Shown piece after piece: positions 7,582-15,663 of a DNA stretch of 49,310 nucleotides. The notes under the pieces were generated by a model. That model saw nothing but the letters and a program-made list of their open reading frames with translations, did no database searches and was not told the DNA's origin. The stretch covers positions 1-49,310 of the forward strand of contig PMHJ01000030.1 in the NCBI GenBank assembly GCA_003158175.1, given 5' to 3'. A program made the position numbers and the translations under genes. The first letter of the stretch is position 1. Each line of letters opens with the position of its first letter. Source of the DNA: Candidatus Cybelea septentrionalis (GTDB taxonomy: Bacteria; Vulcanimicrobiota; Vulcanimicrobiia; Vulcanimicrobiales; Vulcanimicrobiaceae).

Positions 7582-8216
7582 CGGAGCGTCCATGACTTCA
7601 GATGATTTCGCGCCGTACCATAGTCTCCAAGCTGATAGACCGAAGCACCGTCCACGTTGAACGTGAACTCGTCGAACGGTTCGGCGAGCATCTTGTCTAA
7701 GTATTCTCGGGGGGCGATGCCAACGGTTACGTGCGGCACAAAGTTCTTACCCGAATGGTCCGTAGCAAAGTTCTCGATGTATTCTATCATCCCAGGGACT
7801 AACTCGGGTTCCCCCGGCAGCGTGTAGAAAGCGTCGTTCGTTGCCGCCTTGACAGTGAACGGTGCAAGCGCTTCGAGGAGTTCCATTTGCATTTTAAGCC
7901 AAGCGTCGTTTGGCTGGACGACGATTCCCGCTCCACCGAGATCGTTTGCGGGGAGATAGTAGTACTTGAAGGCTTTGAGTACCCAATCGGCCGGCTTAGC
8001 GTCAGCGATGATTTTCTCGGCCCTCTCGTATATCTCTTCAAGGTGTGCTGTCTGAACGAACTGCTGTACGGTGGTGAGGTGCGGGCGGTGGGTTTCATCG
8101 AGGGAGAAGCCCTTGGGGAACACCTCCCGCAGCCGCGCGTTGGCTGCTTTAGCGTGCCGCATCATGGTAGTATCCGGTTCCAGTAAAATGTCGATGGCCG
8201 TGATTGAACCAGGCAT
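7578..8216 (-). CDS. 2H phosphoesterase (2'-5' RNA ligase family)
   Basis: This 212-aa protein has the two HxT motifs that define 2H phosphoesterases: PHLTTVQ (His46, Thr48) and FVPHVTVGIA (His162, Thr164), about 116 residues apart. The start at 8216 has AAGG 7 bp upstream. Known family members act on 2',3'-cyclic or 2'-5'-linked phosphodiesters in RNA, or on cyclic dinucleotides (as phage Acb1 does); the actual substrate here cannot be told. It is the first gene of a two-gene unit with the HAD phosphatase. A 230-bp stretch upstream (8217-8446) holds no convincing gene and probably carries the promoter. Confidence 0.85.
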   Translation of the reverse strand: MPGSITAIDILLEPDTTMMRHAKAANARLREVFPKGFSLDETHRPHLTTVQQFVQTAHLEEIYERAEKIIADAKPADWVLKAFKYYYLPANDLGGAGIVVQPNDAWLKMQMELLEALAPFTVKAATNDAFYTLPGEPELVPGMIEYIENFATDHSGKNFVPHVTVGIAPREYLDKMLAEPFDEFTFNVDGASVYQLGDYGTARNHLKSWTLR

Positions 8217-8446
8217 TAGGGGGCCTTTCTCGCGAGTAGCTCGGTGGCTCGGTGGAAACGATGTAATAGAACCCGCAAAGGCCCTTTTTTCGACCGATGA
8301 AGAGAGCCCTGGTCTAGTTTAAGATTAGGCAAGAAGTTTTTGGCGATTTTGCGTGGAAATGCGAAACGACTAGCAGCACTTACGACAACCGTACGACGTT
8401 TGTGCGTGGGCCACGCGCGATAGCCTCGGCGATCGCAGAAGACCAC

Positions 8447-8641
8447 TTACTCGCGCGCTACCTCGACCAAGCCTTCCGCTCCGAGCGTGATAGTGCTTCC
8501 GTCGCTTAGCCAGAGCCGAGTGCCGGTGTCCTCGATGGCTTTGATGTCGACGACTACGTGAAAACCGGCAAGCCGCCGTACGAGCATGCCGCGCGCGATC
8601 TCACTGACGTGCGCGAACGTTGTGCCATAAACTGAAAGCAT
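8447..8641 (-). CDS. Small orphan protein (64 aa)
   Basis: An excellent AGGAGG lies 6 bp before the ATG, which supports a real gene. The product begins MLSVYGTTFAHVSEIARG and ends TLGAEGLVEVARE, with a short beta-rich centre (FHVVVDIKAIEDTGTRLWL). I do not recognise a family. It lies on the opposite strand from the excisionase-integrase operon and is separated from it by a GC-rich palindrome and the xis promoter, a common position for a cargo or control gene of an integrative element. No signal peptide or membrane segment is visible. Confidence 0.6.
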   Translation of the reverse strand: MLSVYGTTFAHVSEIARGMLVRRLAGFHVVVDIKAIEDTGTRLWLSDGSTITLGAEGLVEVARE

Positions 8642-8705
8642 CTGGTCCTCCTGCGGCCCGGCGCGTGGCCTGTCGCCCGTCCGGCGGAACCGCGCGCGCC
8701 GGGAC

Positions 8706-8760
8706 CCGCGCGCAAGGCCGAAGCGAAGCGGAGCCGCCCCAGCGGTCGCCTTGCGCGCGG
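8706..8760. repeat. Perfect 13-bp GC-rich inverted repeat (55-nt hairpin)
   Basis: CCGCGCGCAAGGC at 8706-8718 is the exact reverse complement of 8748-8760. The 29-nt centre contains a further GCGG/CCGC pair. It lies between the divergent small gene (start 8641) and the excisionase promoter (8868). A repetitive extragenic palindrome, an integrase-related site or a transcript hairpin are all possible. The remainder of 8642-8867 shows no gene. Confidence 0.6.
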
Positions 8761-8867
8761 AAAGCGCCAGCGCGGTAGCCTTAAGGGGCGGCAGGCGGGA
8801 TGGAGGGCCGCTCCCACCGTGACATTACCGATCGTTGGCCGGTGCGCTTGAGGACAACAACTTGCAT

Positions 8868-8897
8868 TTGACACGCTAACAACGCAGGTAGGATAAT
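8868..8897 (+). promoter_or_regulatory. Sigma-70-type promoter of the excisionase-integrase unit
   Basis: A perfect -35 TTGACA (8868-8873) and a -10 GATAAT (8892-8897) are separated by 18 bp, so transcription should start near 8904. It is one of the strongest consensus promoters in the window and lies about 100 bp before the excisionase start. Confidence 0.7.
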
Positions 8898-8948
8898 ATT
8901 CGTACACGACAACACGCGATTTACGCCCGCATAATAATGCGTGCAAAA

Positions 8949-8975
8949 CCTCGAGCGAGCTCGCTCGGGGTTTTT
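8949..8975 (+). terminator. Intrinsic terminator or attenuator in the excisionase leader
   Basis: CCTCGAGCG and CGCTCGGGG form a 9-bp stem around AGCT, followed by TTTTT. It lies between the promoter and the excisionase start at 8999, so transcripts would either stop after about 70 nt or read through into xis-int. A smaller CGCAT-AATA-ATGCG hairpin precedes it at about 8929-8942. This is the arrangement of an attenuated leader or of a short terminated RNA. Confidence 0.65.
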
Positions 8976-8998
8976 ATCTTTCTTTGAGTCGAGGCCGT

Positions 8999-9220
8999 AT
9001 GACTAGAGCACCGATAGCGCTTGCCGATCTCGGCGACGTTCTTACGCCCAGTGACGTGCAGCTTATTTTAGGCATCGGACGGAATGCGACGTACGAACTC
9101 CTTGCGTCGGGAAGATTGCAGTCCGTGCGGATTACGCCGCGCCGCCTTGTCGTCACGAAAAAGGCGCTCGAAGCATTCCTGGGCCTGGCGGCGAATATGC
9201 CGCCCGCCGGGACCCCGTAG
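8999..9220 (+). CDS. xis: Excisionase-family helix-turn-helix protein
   Basis: The ATG at 8999 has GAGG 4 bp upstream and gives 73 aa; an in-frame TTG at 8984 is less likely. The sequence is a MerR/excisionase-type winged helix: LTPSDVQLILGIGRNATYELL, then a wing VRITPRRLVVTKKALEAFL. Such proteins bend DNA at attachment sites, set the direction of the integrase, and often regulate their own operon. Its stop codon overlaps the AGGAGG of the integrase gene, so the two are cotranscribed and coupled. Family assignment is firm; the excisionase role rests on position. Confidence 0.82.
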   Translation: MTRAPIALADLGDVLTPSDVQLILGIGRNATYELLASGRLQSVRITPRRLVVTKKALEAFLGLAANMPPAGTP

Positions 9221-9231
9221 GAGGCATATCC

Positions 9232-10392
9232 TTGGGGTACCTCAGGAAAATTGGAGATAAAAAGTTCCGCATCATGTATGACGTCGTGTTCGTCAACGGC
9301 AAGCGCCGGCAGAAGACCGAAACGCTCGTCGGAGTGACGAAGAAGCAGGCCGAAGCGATCCTCGCGAAACGAAAGGCTGCGGTCGTCGCCGGCGAGTACT
9401 TGCCGTGCGCCGACATGACGATGAATGAGCTGTTCGATCGGTTCATGCAAGCCAAAGAAGGTCGCCTTGCCGCGACGACGCTGCAGCGTTACGAGAGTTT
9501 GCTGCGGCTTTACTTGCGGCCGGCGGTCGGCACCAGGAAGGTTGGCAGCGTGAAGGCTGTCGACCTACTTGCAACCTATGCTCGATGGTCGAAGCGGCCA
9601 GTCAGCGGACGTACGGTCCATCATGCTGCGGAACTGCTGCGTAACGTGCTACGGCGCGCCGTCAAATGGGAAGTGATCCTTCGCAGTCCGGCCTCATCGC
9701 TCGATGCGGACGATCTGCCGAAGGCGATAAAGCCCGAATCGGCGGTACTCACCGAAACCGAGGCGCAGCAGTTGCTACAGGAGGCGAAATACCCAACCCA
9801 TCGGTGCACGGCGCGGCACTACTTGACGGCGCAGAGCGCCTTTTATCCTGCCGTGGCATTTGCACTCTACACAGGAGCCCGCCTCGGCGAAATCATGGCG
9901 ATGCGTTGGCAAGACATCGATTTTCGTCAGCGGATCGTCACCATCAGCCGATCGCTGAGCTCGACGAAGCGGGACGGGCTTATCTACAAACGGCCAAAGA
10001 ACGACAGGGTGCGCACGGTCTGTGTTTCGTCGCATCTGCTCGTGATTCTCGAATCCCATCGCGCGGTGCAGGCTGCTGAGAGGATCGCCGTACGTCCGGC
10101 CTATCACGACGAGGATCTCATCTTCGCCAAGGCAGACGGCAGGCCGATCTCATCTTGGCTGTTCAGCTCCGCGTTCCGGAACTTCATGAAACGCTGCCCG
10201 GTGCGGCGCATCCGCTTCCACGATCTCCGCGACACACACGCCTCGTTGCTTGCCAAAGCGGGCGTCCCGATCGAGGTTATTTCGAAGCGGCTGGGTCACA
10301 GTGACGTCAGCATCACGTACGATCGCTACATCACGGTCTACCGCGACCGTGATGCCGAGGCGGCGGAGGCGTTCGGGAAGATCGTGACCTGA
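9232..10392 (+). CDS. int: Tyrosine recombinase / integrase
   Basis: This 386-aa protein starts at the TTG at 9232, 7 bp after AGGAGG. It has an N-terminal arm-binding beta region (residues 1-60), a core-binding SAM-like helical domain (about 64-150), and a catalytic domain. Catalytic residues are visible: Arg217 in GARLGE, Lys253 in the KRPKN beta turn, His330-x-x-Arg333 in HDLRDTHASLL, His356 in RLGHSD, and nucleophile Tyr366 in TYDRYIT. All are present, so it should be active. It ends 94 bp before the 3' end of tRNA-Glu, the usual target geometry. No copy of the tRNA-Glu 3' end was found further left in the window, so the other element end is unlocated. Confidence 0.93.
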   Translation: MGYLRKIGDKKFRIMYDVVFVNGKRRQKTETLVGVTKKQAEAILAKRKAAVVAGEYLPCADMTMNELFDRFMQAKEGRLAATTLQRYESLLRLYLRPAVGTRKVGSVKAVDLLATYARWSKRPVSGRTVHHAAELLRNVLRRAVKWEVILRSPASSLDADDLPKAIKPESAVLTETEAQQLLQEAKYPTHRCTARHYLTAQSAFYPAVAFALYTGARLGEIMAMRWQDIDFRQRIVTISRSLSSTKRDGLIYKRPKNDRVRTVCVSSHLLVILESHRAVQAAERIAVRPAYHDEDLIFAKADGRPISSWLFSSAFRNFMKRCPVRRIRFHDLRDTHASLLAKAGVPIEVISKRLGHSDVSITYDRYITVYRDRDAEAAEAFGKIVT

Positions 10393-10486
10393 AGAGCTTC
10401 TGCCAAATTCCGTTAGACGGCCGTTAGAATTGAGGCACTCGCGGCCGCCAAAAGCACGAAAAACCCGTACAGGATAAGGAGATTTC

Positions 10487-10561
10487 TGGTAGCGCCAACG
10501 GGAATCGAACCCGTCTTTCCGCCTTGAAAGGGCGATGTCCTAACCGATAGACGATGGCGCC
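10487..10561 (-). tRNA. tRNA-Glu (anticodon UUC)
   Basis: The minus strand reads GGCGCCA for the acceptor, with the anticodon loop CTTTCAA (anticodon TTC), a T arm ACGGG-TTCGATT-CCCGT, and acceptor 3' strand TGGCGCT followed by A and an encoded CCA. The first acceptor pair is G-U and the rest are Watson-Crick. Its 3' end faces the integrase gene, so it is the probable integration target. Confidence 0.95.
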
Positions 10562-10609
10562 GCGATGCCTTCACCGTAACGGGCCCGAGGGGACCTTGTC
10601 AACGCTGGG

Positions 10610-10894
10610 TTAGCGAATCGCAAGCGTGCTGCCGGGGCGGCGCCGCACCGGGACGGGTTCCACGTGCTTCGATGCCTGACTTACGAACCAGACGCAGAGC
10701 AGCGTCAGCAGCGCCGCATCGTCCAGAGCGCCGAGGACCGGTATATCGCTAAAGAGGTCAACCGGCGAGATCACAAGCAGCGCGATCGCTGCGGCGATCA
10801 GCTTGAGCGACAGCGGGACGCGCGCGTCGCGTACGAGCGGTACGGTCCGGAAGACGGCCGTCTTCGCCGCCAGAAACAAACGCATAAGCCTCAT
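10610..10894 (-). CDS. YkvA/DUF1232 family membrane protein
   Basis: This 94-aa protein carries the DUF1232 signature SPVDLFSDIPVLGALDDAALL, which normally reads SPIDLIPDFIPVLGxLDD. It lies within two hydrophobic segments (about residues 30-48 and 58-72). These small inner-membrane proteins are common and have no established function. It is a single gene just beyond the tRNA-Glu boundary, the first chromosomal gene after the accessory region, and is divergent from the phosphoesterase at 10944. Confidence 0.85.
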   Translation of the reverse strand: MRLMRLFLAAKTAVFRTVPLVRDARVPLSLKLIAAAIALLVISPVDLFSDIPVLGALDDAALLTLLCVWFVSQASKHVEPVPVRRRPGSTLAIR

Positions 10895-10943
10895 GATGCT
10901 CTAGTACCCGGGGCGCAGCCCACTGTTTCACGAACCGCATGGA

Positions 10944-13097
10944 ATGAGCGCGCGTACGGCGGTCCTGGCGGCTGTCTGCATTGCCGTTTGCGCGGCGGCG
11001 ACGGCCGCCGGCGTCGTGCTTCCGAACGGTTGGCTAATCCAGCCGCCGCAAGAACTCGTGACGCAAACCGATACGTTCCCGCAGGGCGCCTCCGCGTCGC
11101 CCGACCACGCAACCCTTGCCGTCGTCGAATCGGGATACAATCCGCCATCGCTGCATCTCTATCGCGCAAGCGATCTTCGCATGCTCGCGGCGATTCCGCT
11201 CAAAGGTGCATTTGGGCGCCCGGTGTGGATCGATGGCAGCCACGTGCTGGTTGCCGGCGCGAATGCTGACGTGCTTTTCGATGTCGACATCGTCGCAAAG
11301 AGCGCCCGCGCACTTGCGTTAGGCAAAGGCTCGTACCCGGTGGCCGTCGCGATGTCGGGCGAAACGTTCGCTGTGGCAACCGATGGCGATTCGTCGGTTC
11401 GCATCGGAACGTTGGACGGTCTTACGAGCGCAAAAGCCGTCGGCGTTGGCGGATTTATCGGCGGCCTCGCATTTTCTCCCGACGGCAAGACGCTCTTCGC
11501 TTCGAACTGCGCGGCGAGTTACGTCGAGGCGATCGATACCAAGACGTTTGACGAGCGCCGAATCGAAACGGGGCTGCATCCGACGGCGATTCTTCCAGTC
11601 GGCAACACTATTTATGTTGCCGAGACCGACAACGATACCGTCGGCGTCTACGACGCATCGAATGGAACGCCTATTGCGAGCATTTTTGTTGGCGACCGGA
11701 AAGCGGATGGATCGGCGGTCGTCGGAGTCTCGCCGAACGCACTCACCCGCGAGCGCGATGCGATCTACGCTTCGCTCGGCGCTGCGAACGAGATCGCCGT
11801 CATTCGCGATCGGAGCGTCGTCGCGCGCATCCCCGCCGGCTGGTATCCGACCGACGTCGTGGTGCTCGGGCAGCGGCTCTACATCATCGACGGCAAGGGC
11901 GAGGGCACGCGGCCGAGTCCGCGCTACGTCAGCGGCTCCCACAGCGACGTCGACTATGTCGCGGCGATCCAGTTCGGATCGATTCGCACGTACGACCTAT
12001 CGCAACATGTCGCGGACGTGGGCAATCCACAAGGCGCGGCGGGCTGGACCGGCGCGCAGGGGAGCGTGGTCGTTCGCGCTGGCGGCCCCATTGCGCACGT
12101 CTTCTTCATTCTCAAAGAAAATCGGTCGTACGATCAGGTGCTCGGCGACGTGCCGCAGGGCAACGGCGATCCGAAGCTAACATCGTTCGGCGCGCGCGTT
12201 ACGCCCAACGAGCATGCGCTGGCGTTGCGCTTCGGTCTCTTCGACAGCACCTACACGAGCGGCGAGGTCAGCGAACCCGGACACAACTGGGCCGACGCGG
12301 CCTTCGATACCGATTTCGTCGAACGCATGTGGCCGGCAACCTACGCCGGCCGTCGCGGCGACGACTCGTTCTCGCCGGCAACGGTCCCCTTCAAGGGTTT
12401 CATTTGGCAGGACGCCCAAACCGCGCACGTCTCGTTTCGCGATTACGGCGAGATGGTCGACCCGCCGGCACCGAGTTTGGCCGGACTGTACGACCCGCGT
12501 TACGTCGGTTGGAACCTCGACTACAGCGACCTCAATCGCGTCAAGGAATGGCGTCGCGAGTTCGTCGATTTCATTCACAACGGCGCCCTGCCGCAGCTAG
12601 AGTACATCTGGCTGCCCAACGACCACACCTACGGGCGGCGCCCCGGCAAGCTTTCCCCGGCGTCGATGGTGGCGCAGAACGATTACGCGCTGGGTGAGAT
12701 CGTCGACACGATTTCGCATTCGCCCGTGTGGAGATCGTCGGCGATCTTCGTGATCGAAGACGACGCGCAAGACGGCCCCGATCACGTGAGCGGGCAGCGC
12801 ACGATCTTCCTCCTCGTCTCGCCGTATGCGCGCGGCGGGTTGCAGCACGCGCACTACTCGACGGTGAGCGTGCTGCGCACGATGGAGCTGATGCTCGGCC
12901 TGCCGCCGCTCTCGACCTACGACGGTACGGCGGTTTCGCTGCACGCCGCCTTCTCGCCGGTTGCGCGGTTGGCGCCGTACAGCGTCATTGCGCCGAAGAT
13001 CGGCCTCGACAACCGGAACCTTAAGACCGCCTACAACGCCCGGCTCACCGCGAAACTCGACTTTAGCCGGCCCGACGAAAACCCGCCGGCTCCTTAA
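10944..13097 (+). CDS. Secreted beta-propeller / phosphoesterase fusion protein
   Basis: This 717-aa protein has a signal peptide (residues 1-22). Residues about 45-345 form a YncE/YVTN-like propeller (PNGWLIQPP, FSPDGKTLFASNCAASYVEAIDTKT, NTIYVAETDNDTVGVYDAS). From about 370 it is a phosphoesterase of the acid phosphatase/phospholipase C type in the alkaline phosphatase superfamily: HVFFILKENRSYDQVLGDV carries the nucleophile region, EPGHNWADA and FVIEDDAQDGPDHVSGQR the metal-binding region, and LLVSPYARGG the C-terminal motif. The protein is exported to the periplasm or surface and probably releases phosphate from esters. Its stop overlaps that of the convergent phosphatase gene by 4 bp. 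Confidence 0.88.
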   Translation: MSARTAVLAAVCIAVCAAATAAGVVLPNGWLIQPPQELVTQTDTFPQGASASPDHATLAVVESGYNPPSLHLYRASDLRMLAAIPLKGAFGRPVWIDGSHVLVAGANADVLFDVDIVAKSARALALGKGSYPVAVAMSGETFAVATDGDSSVRIGTLDGLTSAKAVGVGGFIGGLAFSPDGKTLFASNCAASYVEAIDTKTFDERRIETGLHPTAILPVGNTIYVAETDNDTVGVYDASNGTPIASIFVGDRKADGSAVVGVSPNALTRERDAIYASLGAANEIAVIRDRSVVARIPAGWYPTDVVVLGQRLYIIDGKGEGTRPSPRYVSGSHSDVDYVAAIQFGSIRTYDLSQHVADVGNPQGAAGWTGAQGSVVVRAGGPIAHVFFILKENRSYDQVLGDVPQGNGDPKLTSFGARVTPNEHALALRFGLFDSTYTSGEVSEPGHNWADAAFDTDFVERMWPATYAGRRGDDSFSPATVPFKGFIWQDAQTAHVSFRDYGEMVDPPAPSLAGLYDPRYVGWNLDYSDLNRVKEWRREFVDFIHNGALPQLEYIWLPNDHTYGRRPGKLSPASMVAQNDYALGEIVDTISHSPVWRSSAIFVIEDDAQDGPDHVSGQRTIFLLVSPYARGGLQHAHYSTVSVLRTMELMLGLPPLSTYDGTAVSLHAAFSPVARLAPYSVIAPKIGLDNRNLKTAYNARLTAKLDFSRPDENPPAP

Positions 13098-13891
13098 GCC
13101 GTCGCAAGCGCCTCATTGGTTCTGCGCAGGACGAGTACCGTGGCGTCGTCGCGCATATCCTGGCCCGCGTAGTTTTTGACGGTTTCGAATAAGCAGTCCG
13201 CGAGTTCGGCGCTGCAGAGATCGCGATGTTCGCGGATCGTCTCTGCTAAGCGCTCGATCGTAAAGAGCTCTCCCTTGCTATTGGTTGCCTCGGTCAGGCC
13301 ATCGGTGTACGTCACGGCCAGATCGCCAACCTCGAGCGTCGTTACTTCAGAGGCGTAAAGCAACCCGCTATTTACTCCCAAAACCAGGTTTCGGCTGGGG
13401 AGAGCTTCCACTGAGGAGCCGCCCACTCGGAGTATCAAAGGCGGTTCGTGCCCCGCATTAACGATCCGCATTACCCCAGACGAGACCTCGAGCGATCCTA
13501 TTAGAAAAGTAATAAAGTGATCGCTGTCGCGCAGGTCTTCGGTAACAACGTCATTCGCGTGAGCGGTGATTGTCTCGAGTTGGTCACTACTGAGCGCCTT
13601 AACCAACCCTCGAACGAGATAGCGGAGCATCAGCGCGTTTAATGCCGCGGAGAGTGACTTCCCTGAGGCATCGCCCAAGCCAAAGACCAGTTTCTGCTCG
13701 CCGACTGGAAAAAGATCGATGTAATCACCGCCGACCTGCCTTGCCGGAGAAGCGCGCACCCCGATGTCAAGACCGGCGATCGCAGGCACTTGAACGGTCA
13801 GCAGAGCCGCTTGAATGCGCTGCGCCGCCAAGTTGAAATCGCGCTCGGAGTCCGTAAGCGCGCCGAACGCGCGATAGAGCGAGGTCCACAC
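13094..13891 (-). CDS. SpoIIE/RsbU-type PPM serine phosphatase
   Basis: This 265-aa protein is a nearly bare SpoIIE domain: GGDYID (residues 54-59), GLGDASGKSLSAALNALM (metal Asp74), VNAGHEPPLIL, TYTDGLTEATN and DMRDDATVLVLR. The residues that hold the two metal ions are all present. Such phosphatases act on anti-anti-sigma factors or related STAS proteins in partner-switching regulation; no such partner is encoded nearby. The GTG at 13891 lacks a good ribosome site, so the true start may differ. An upstream AAGGTG sequence and a six-codon GTG...TAA frame (about 13895-13915) might form a small leader. Confidence 0.88.
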   Translation of the reverse strand: MWTSLYRAFGALTDSERDFNLAAQRIQAALLTVQVPAIAGLDIGVRASPARQVGGDYIDLFPVGEQKLVFGLGDASGKSLSAALNALMLRYLVRGLVKALSSDQLETITAHANDVVTEDLRDSDHFITFLIGSLEVSSGVMRIVNAGHEPPLILRVGGSSVEALPSRNLVLGVNSGLLYASEVTTLEVGDLAVTYTDGLTEATNSKGELFTIERLAETIREHRDLCSAELADCLFETVKNYAGQDMRDDATVLVLRRTNEALATA

Positions 13892-13932
13892 GGTTAGCCG
13901 ATGCTCTCAAGCACCTTTTTTACTTTTTTTGG

Positions 13933-14196
13933 CTAAACGCCCGATCGGCGGCCGCTCACCATCCGCGCGATGAACAGAAGGACCACGGCGCCGATGAATG
14001 CGACAACGATGCTGTAGACGTTGATCCCGGTTACGCCGGCGTGGCCGAACAAGCCGAAGATCCAACCACCGAGAAGCGCACCGACGACCCCGACTACGAG
14101 ATCCCCGATGACGCCGCCGGGGCCCTCTCCGGGAACGACAAATTTTGCCAAGTATCCTGCGATCAATCCGACAACGAGCCAAATAAGAATGAACAT
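13933..14196 (-). CDS. GlsB/YeaQ/YmgE family stress membrane protein
   Basis: This 87-aa protein starts at the ATG at 14196; the open frame continues upstream without family resemblance. It has three membrane helices with the family's glycine-rich pattern: LIWLVVGLIAGYLAKFVVPG, GPGGVIGDLVVGVVGALLGGW and VAFIGAVVLLFIARMVSG. These transglycosylase-associated proteins are small inner-membrane proteins linked to general stress. An AAGG lies 8 bp before the start. Only 41 bp, with A/T runs, separate it from the downstream phosphatase, so the two may be cotranscribed. Confidence 0.88.
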   Translation of the reverse strand: MFILIWLVVGLIAGYLAKFVVPGEGPGGVIGDLVVGVVGALLGGWIFGLFGHAGVTGINVYSIVVAFIGAVVLLFIARMVSGRRSGV

Positions 14197-14451
14197 ATTG
14201 TTGACCTTTCCCGGTTTAGAGATGTTTTGTCGAGCACCAAATGCGGGCGCAAGATTCTCAATCGTTTTTCTAACGGTTGGCTGATTTCTCCCCAATTCCC
14301 CGATTTTGAAACCCGGCGCGGTCACAGTCGGGTCGCCGACGCACAAGCCAGGGCTGAAGGTGTACCCGCCTTCGCCGGCTAACGACGAGCCCGCGTATCG
14401 CCTCGCTTCGAGTGCGTTGAAAGTATCCCGGCTCCAATAAGGCAGGTTTTT

Positions 14452-15660
14452 TTGCATTCTCGTCATCGCTTCGTTCGAACGTTCTCGACGCTAGGGGTCG
14501 CGGCACTCTTTGCCGGCTGTTCGGCATATGGACTTTCAGAAAAGATAACCCCGCTCGATGTGACCTCTGCGTCACAAGCGCGAATGGCGCAAAGTGCGGT
14601 TAGGTCCGATGCCGCGCCCGTTGAGTTTGCCTATGTCGCCAACTTTGGCTCCAATAACATTTCCGCATATGCCATCGACGCGACAAGCGGCGCGCTCAAG
14701 CAGGTGAAGGGGTCGCCGTTTGCAGCGGGCAGTGGCCCCACCGGTCCGGTGATCGATCCTAAGGGCAGGTTCGCCTACGTACCCAACCATGGCTCCGGCA
14801 ACGTTTCCGCATACGCCATCGACGCGACGAGCGGCGCGTTGAAACCGGTCACAGGATCCCCATTCGCGGCAGGCAGCGAACCCTATTTCGGGGCGGTCGA
14901 TCCTAAGGGCAAGTTCGTCTACGTGGCCGACAATGGTTCCAACAATGTCTCCGCCTATAGCATCGACGCGACCACTGGCGCTTTGAGCCCACTGGCCGGG
15001 TCGCCCTTTGCGACGGGCACGTATCCCGATGGCGTTGCAGTCGATCCTAAGGGCAAGTTCGCCTATGTCGCTAACGATGGCTCCAATAACCTTTGGGCCT
15101 ATAACATCGACTCGAGCAGCGGTGCCCTCAAGCCGGTGAAGGGATCACCGTTTGCCGCCGGTACCCAGCCGTATTTCGTAACAGTCGGCCCTTTGGGCAA
15201 GTTCGCGTACGCCGCCAACTATGGCTCCAACACGATCTCCGCCTACACCATCAACGCCTCGAGCGGCGCGCTAAAACCGGTGACTGGGTCGCCCTTTGCG
15301 ACGGGAACACAGCCTTATGGCGTGGCCGTCGATCCTACCGGCAAGTTCGTCTACGTACCTAATAATTATTCCAACGACGTTTCTGGCTACGCTATCAACG
15401 CGACCACCGGCGTGCTCAAAGCAGTGAAAGGCTCCCCATTTGCAGCGGGCGCAAATACCGATGGCGCGGCCGTGGATCCTCTGGGCAAGTTCCTATATGC
15501 GGCCAACGATAGCTCTAACAATGTTTCTGCCTACGCTATCAATTCGACTAGTGGTGCGCTGCAACAGGCCAAGGGATCACCGTTCGCGGTGGGCGCCGGT
15601 CCGTATCTCATTGCTACGTGCCGCCGGGTCGCCGGCGCATGCGTCCCCCCGCCGTTATAG
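14452..15660 (+). CDS. Seven-bladed YVTN beta-propeller lipoprotein
   Basis: This 402-aa protein starts at a TTG with AAGGCAGG upstream. The signal ends at the lipobox LFAGC (Cys23). Seven tandem repeats of about 46 residues follow, each with F-x-YVxNxGSNNxSAYxID, then TSGALKxVxGSPFAAG, then a VDPKGKF segment: a complete seven-bladed lactonase-like propeller. The repeats are also highly alike at DNA level, which favours recombination between them. These surface propellers usually bind partners rather than act as enzymes; no catalytic lactonase residues can be pointed to. The gene is separated from the GlsB gene by a 255-bp stretch without other genes. Confidence 0.88.
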   Translation: MHSRHRFVRTFSTLGVAALFAGCSAYGLSEKITPLDVTSASQARMAQSAVRSDAAPVEFAYVANFGSNNISAYAIDATSGALKQVKGSPFAAGSGPTGPVIDPKGRFAYVPNHGSGNVSAYAIDATSGALKPVTGSPFAAGSEPYFGAVDPKGKFVYVADNGSNNVSAYSIDATTGALSPLAGSPFATGTYPDGVAVDPKGKFAYVANDGSNNLWAYNIDSSSGALKPVKGSPFAAGTQPYFVTVGPLGKFAYAANYGSNTISAYTINASSGALKPVTGSPFATGTQPYGVAVDPTGKFVYVPNNYSNDVSGYAINATTGVLKAVKGSPFAAGANTDGAAVDPLGKFLYAANDSSNNVSAYAINSTSGALQQAKGSPFAVGAGPYLIATCRRVAGACVPPPL

Positions 15661-15663
15661 CGA

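Noticed and set aside
8216-8446. 76-codon minus-strand frame upstream of the 2H phosphoesterase
   Set aside because: Its composition is Arg/Lys-rich without pattern, it lacks a ribosome site, and the interval is better explained as promoter DNA.
9232-10561. Defined left end for an element inserted at tRNA-Glu
   Set aside because: I looked for a second copy of the tRNA-Glu 3' end to the left and found none, so the element's extent is not claimed.
14600-15640. Regularly spaced DNA repeats of about 138 bp
   Set aside because: They are coding repeats, one per propeller blade of the lipoprotein, not a CRISPR array; no CRISPR array was seen in the window.
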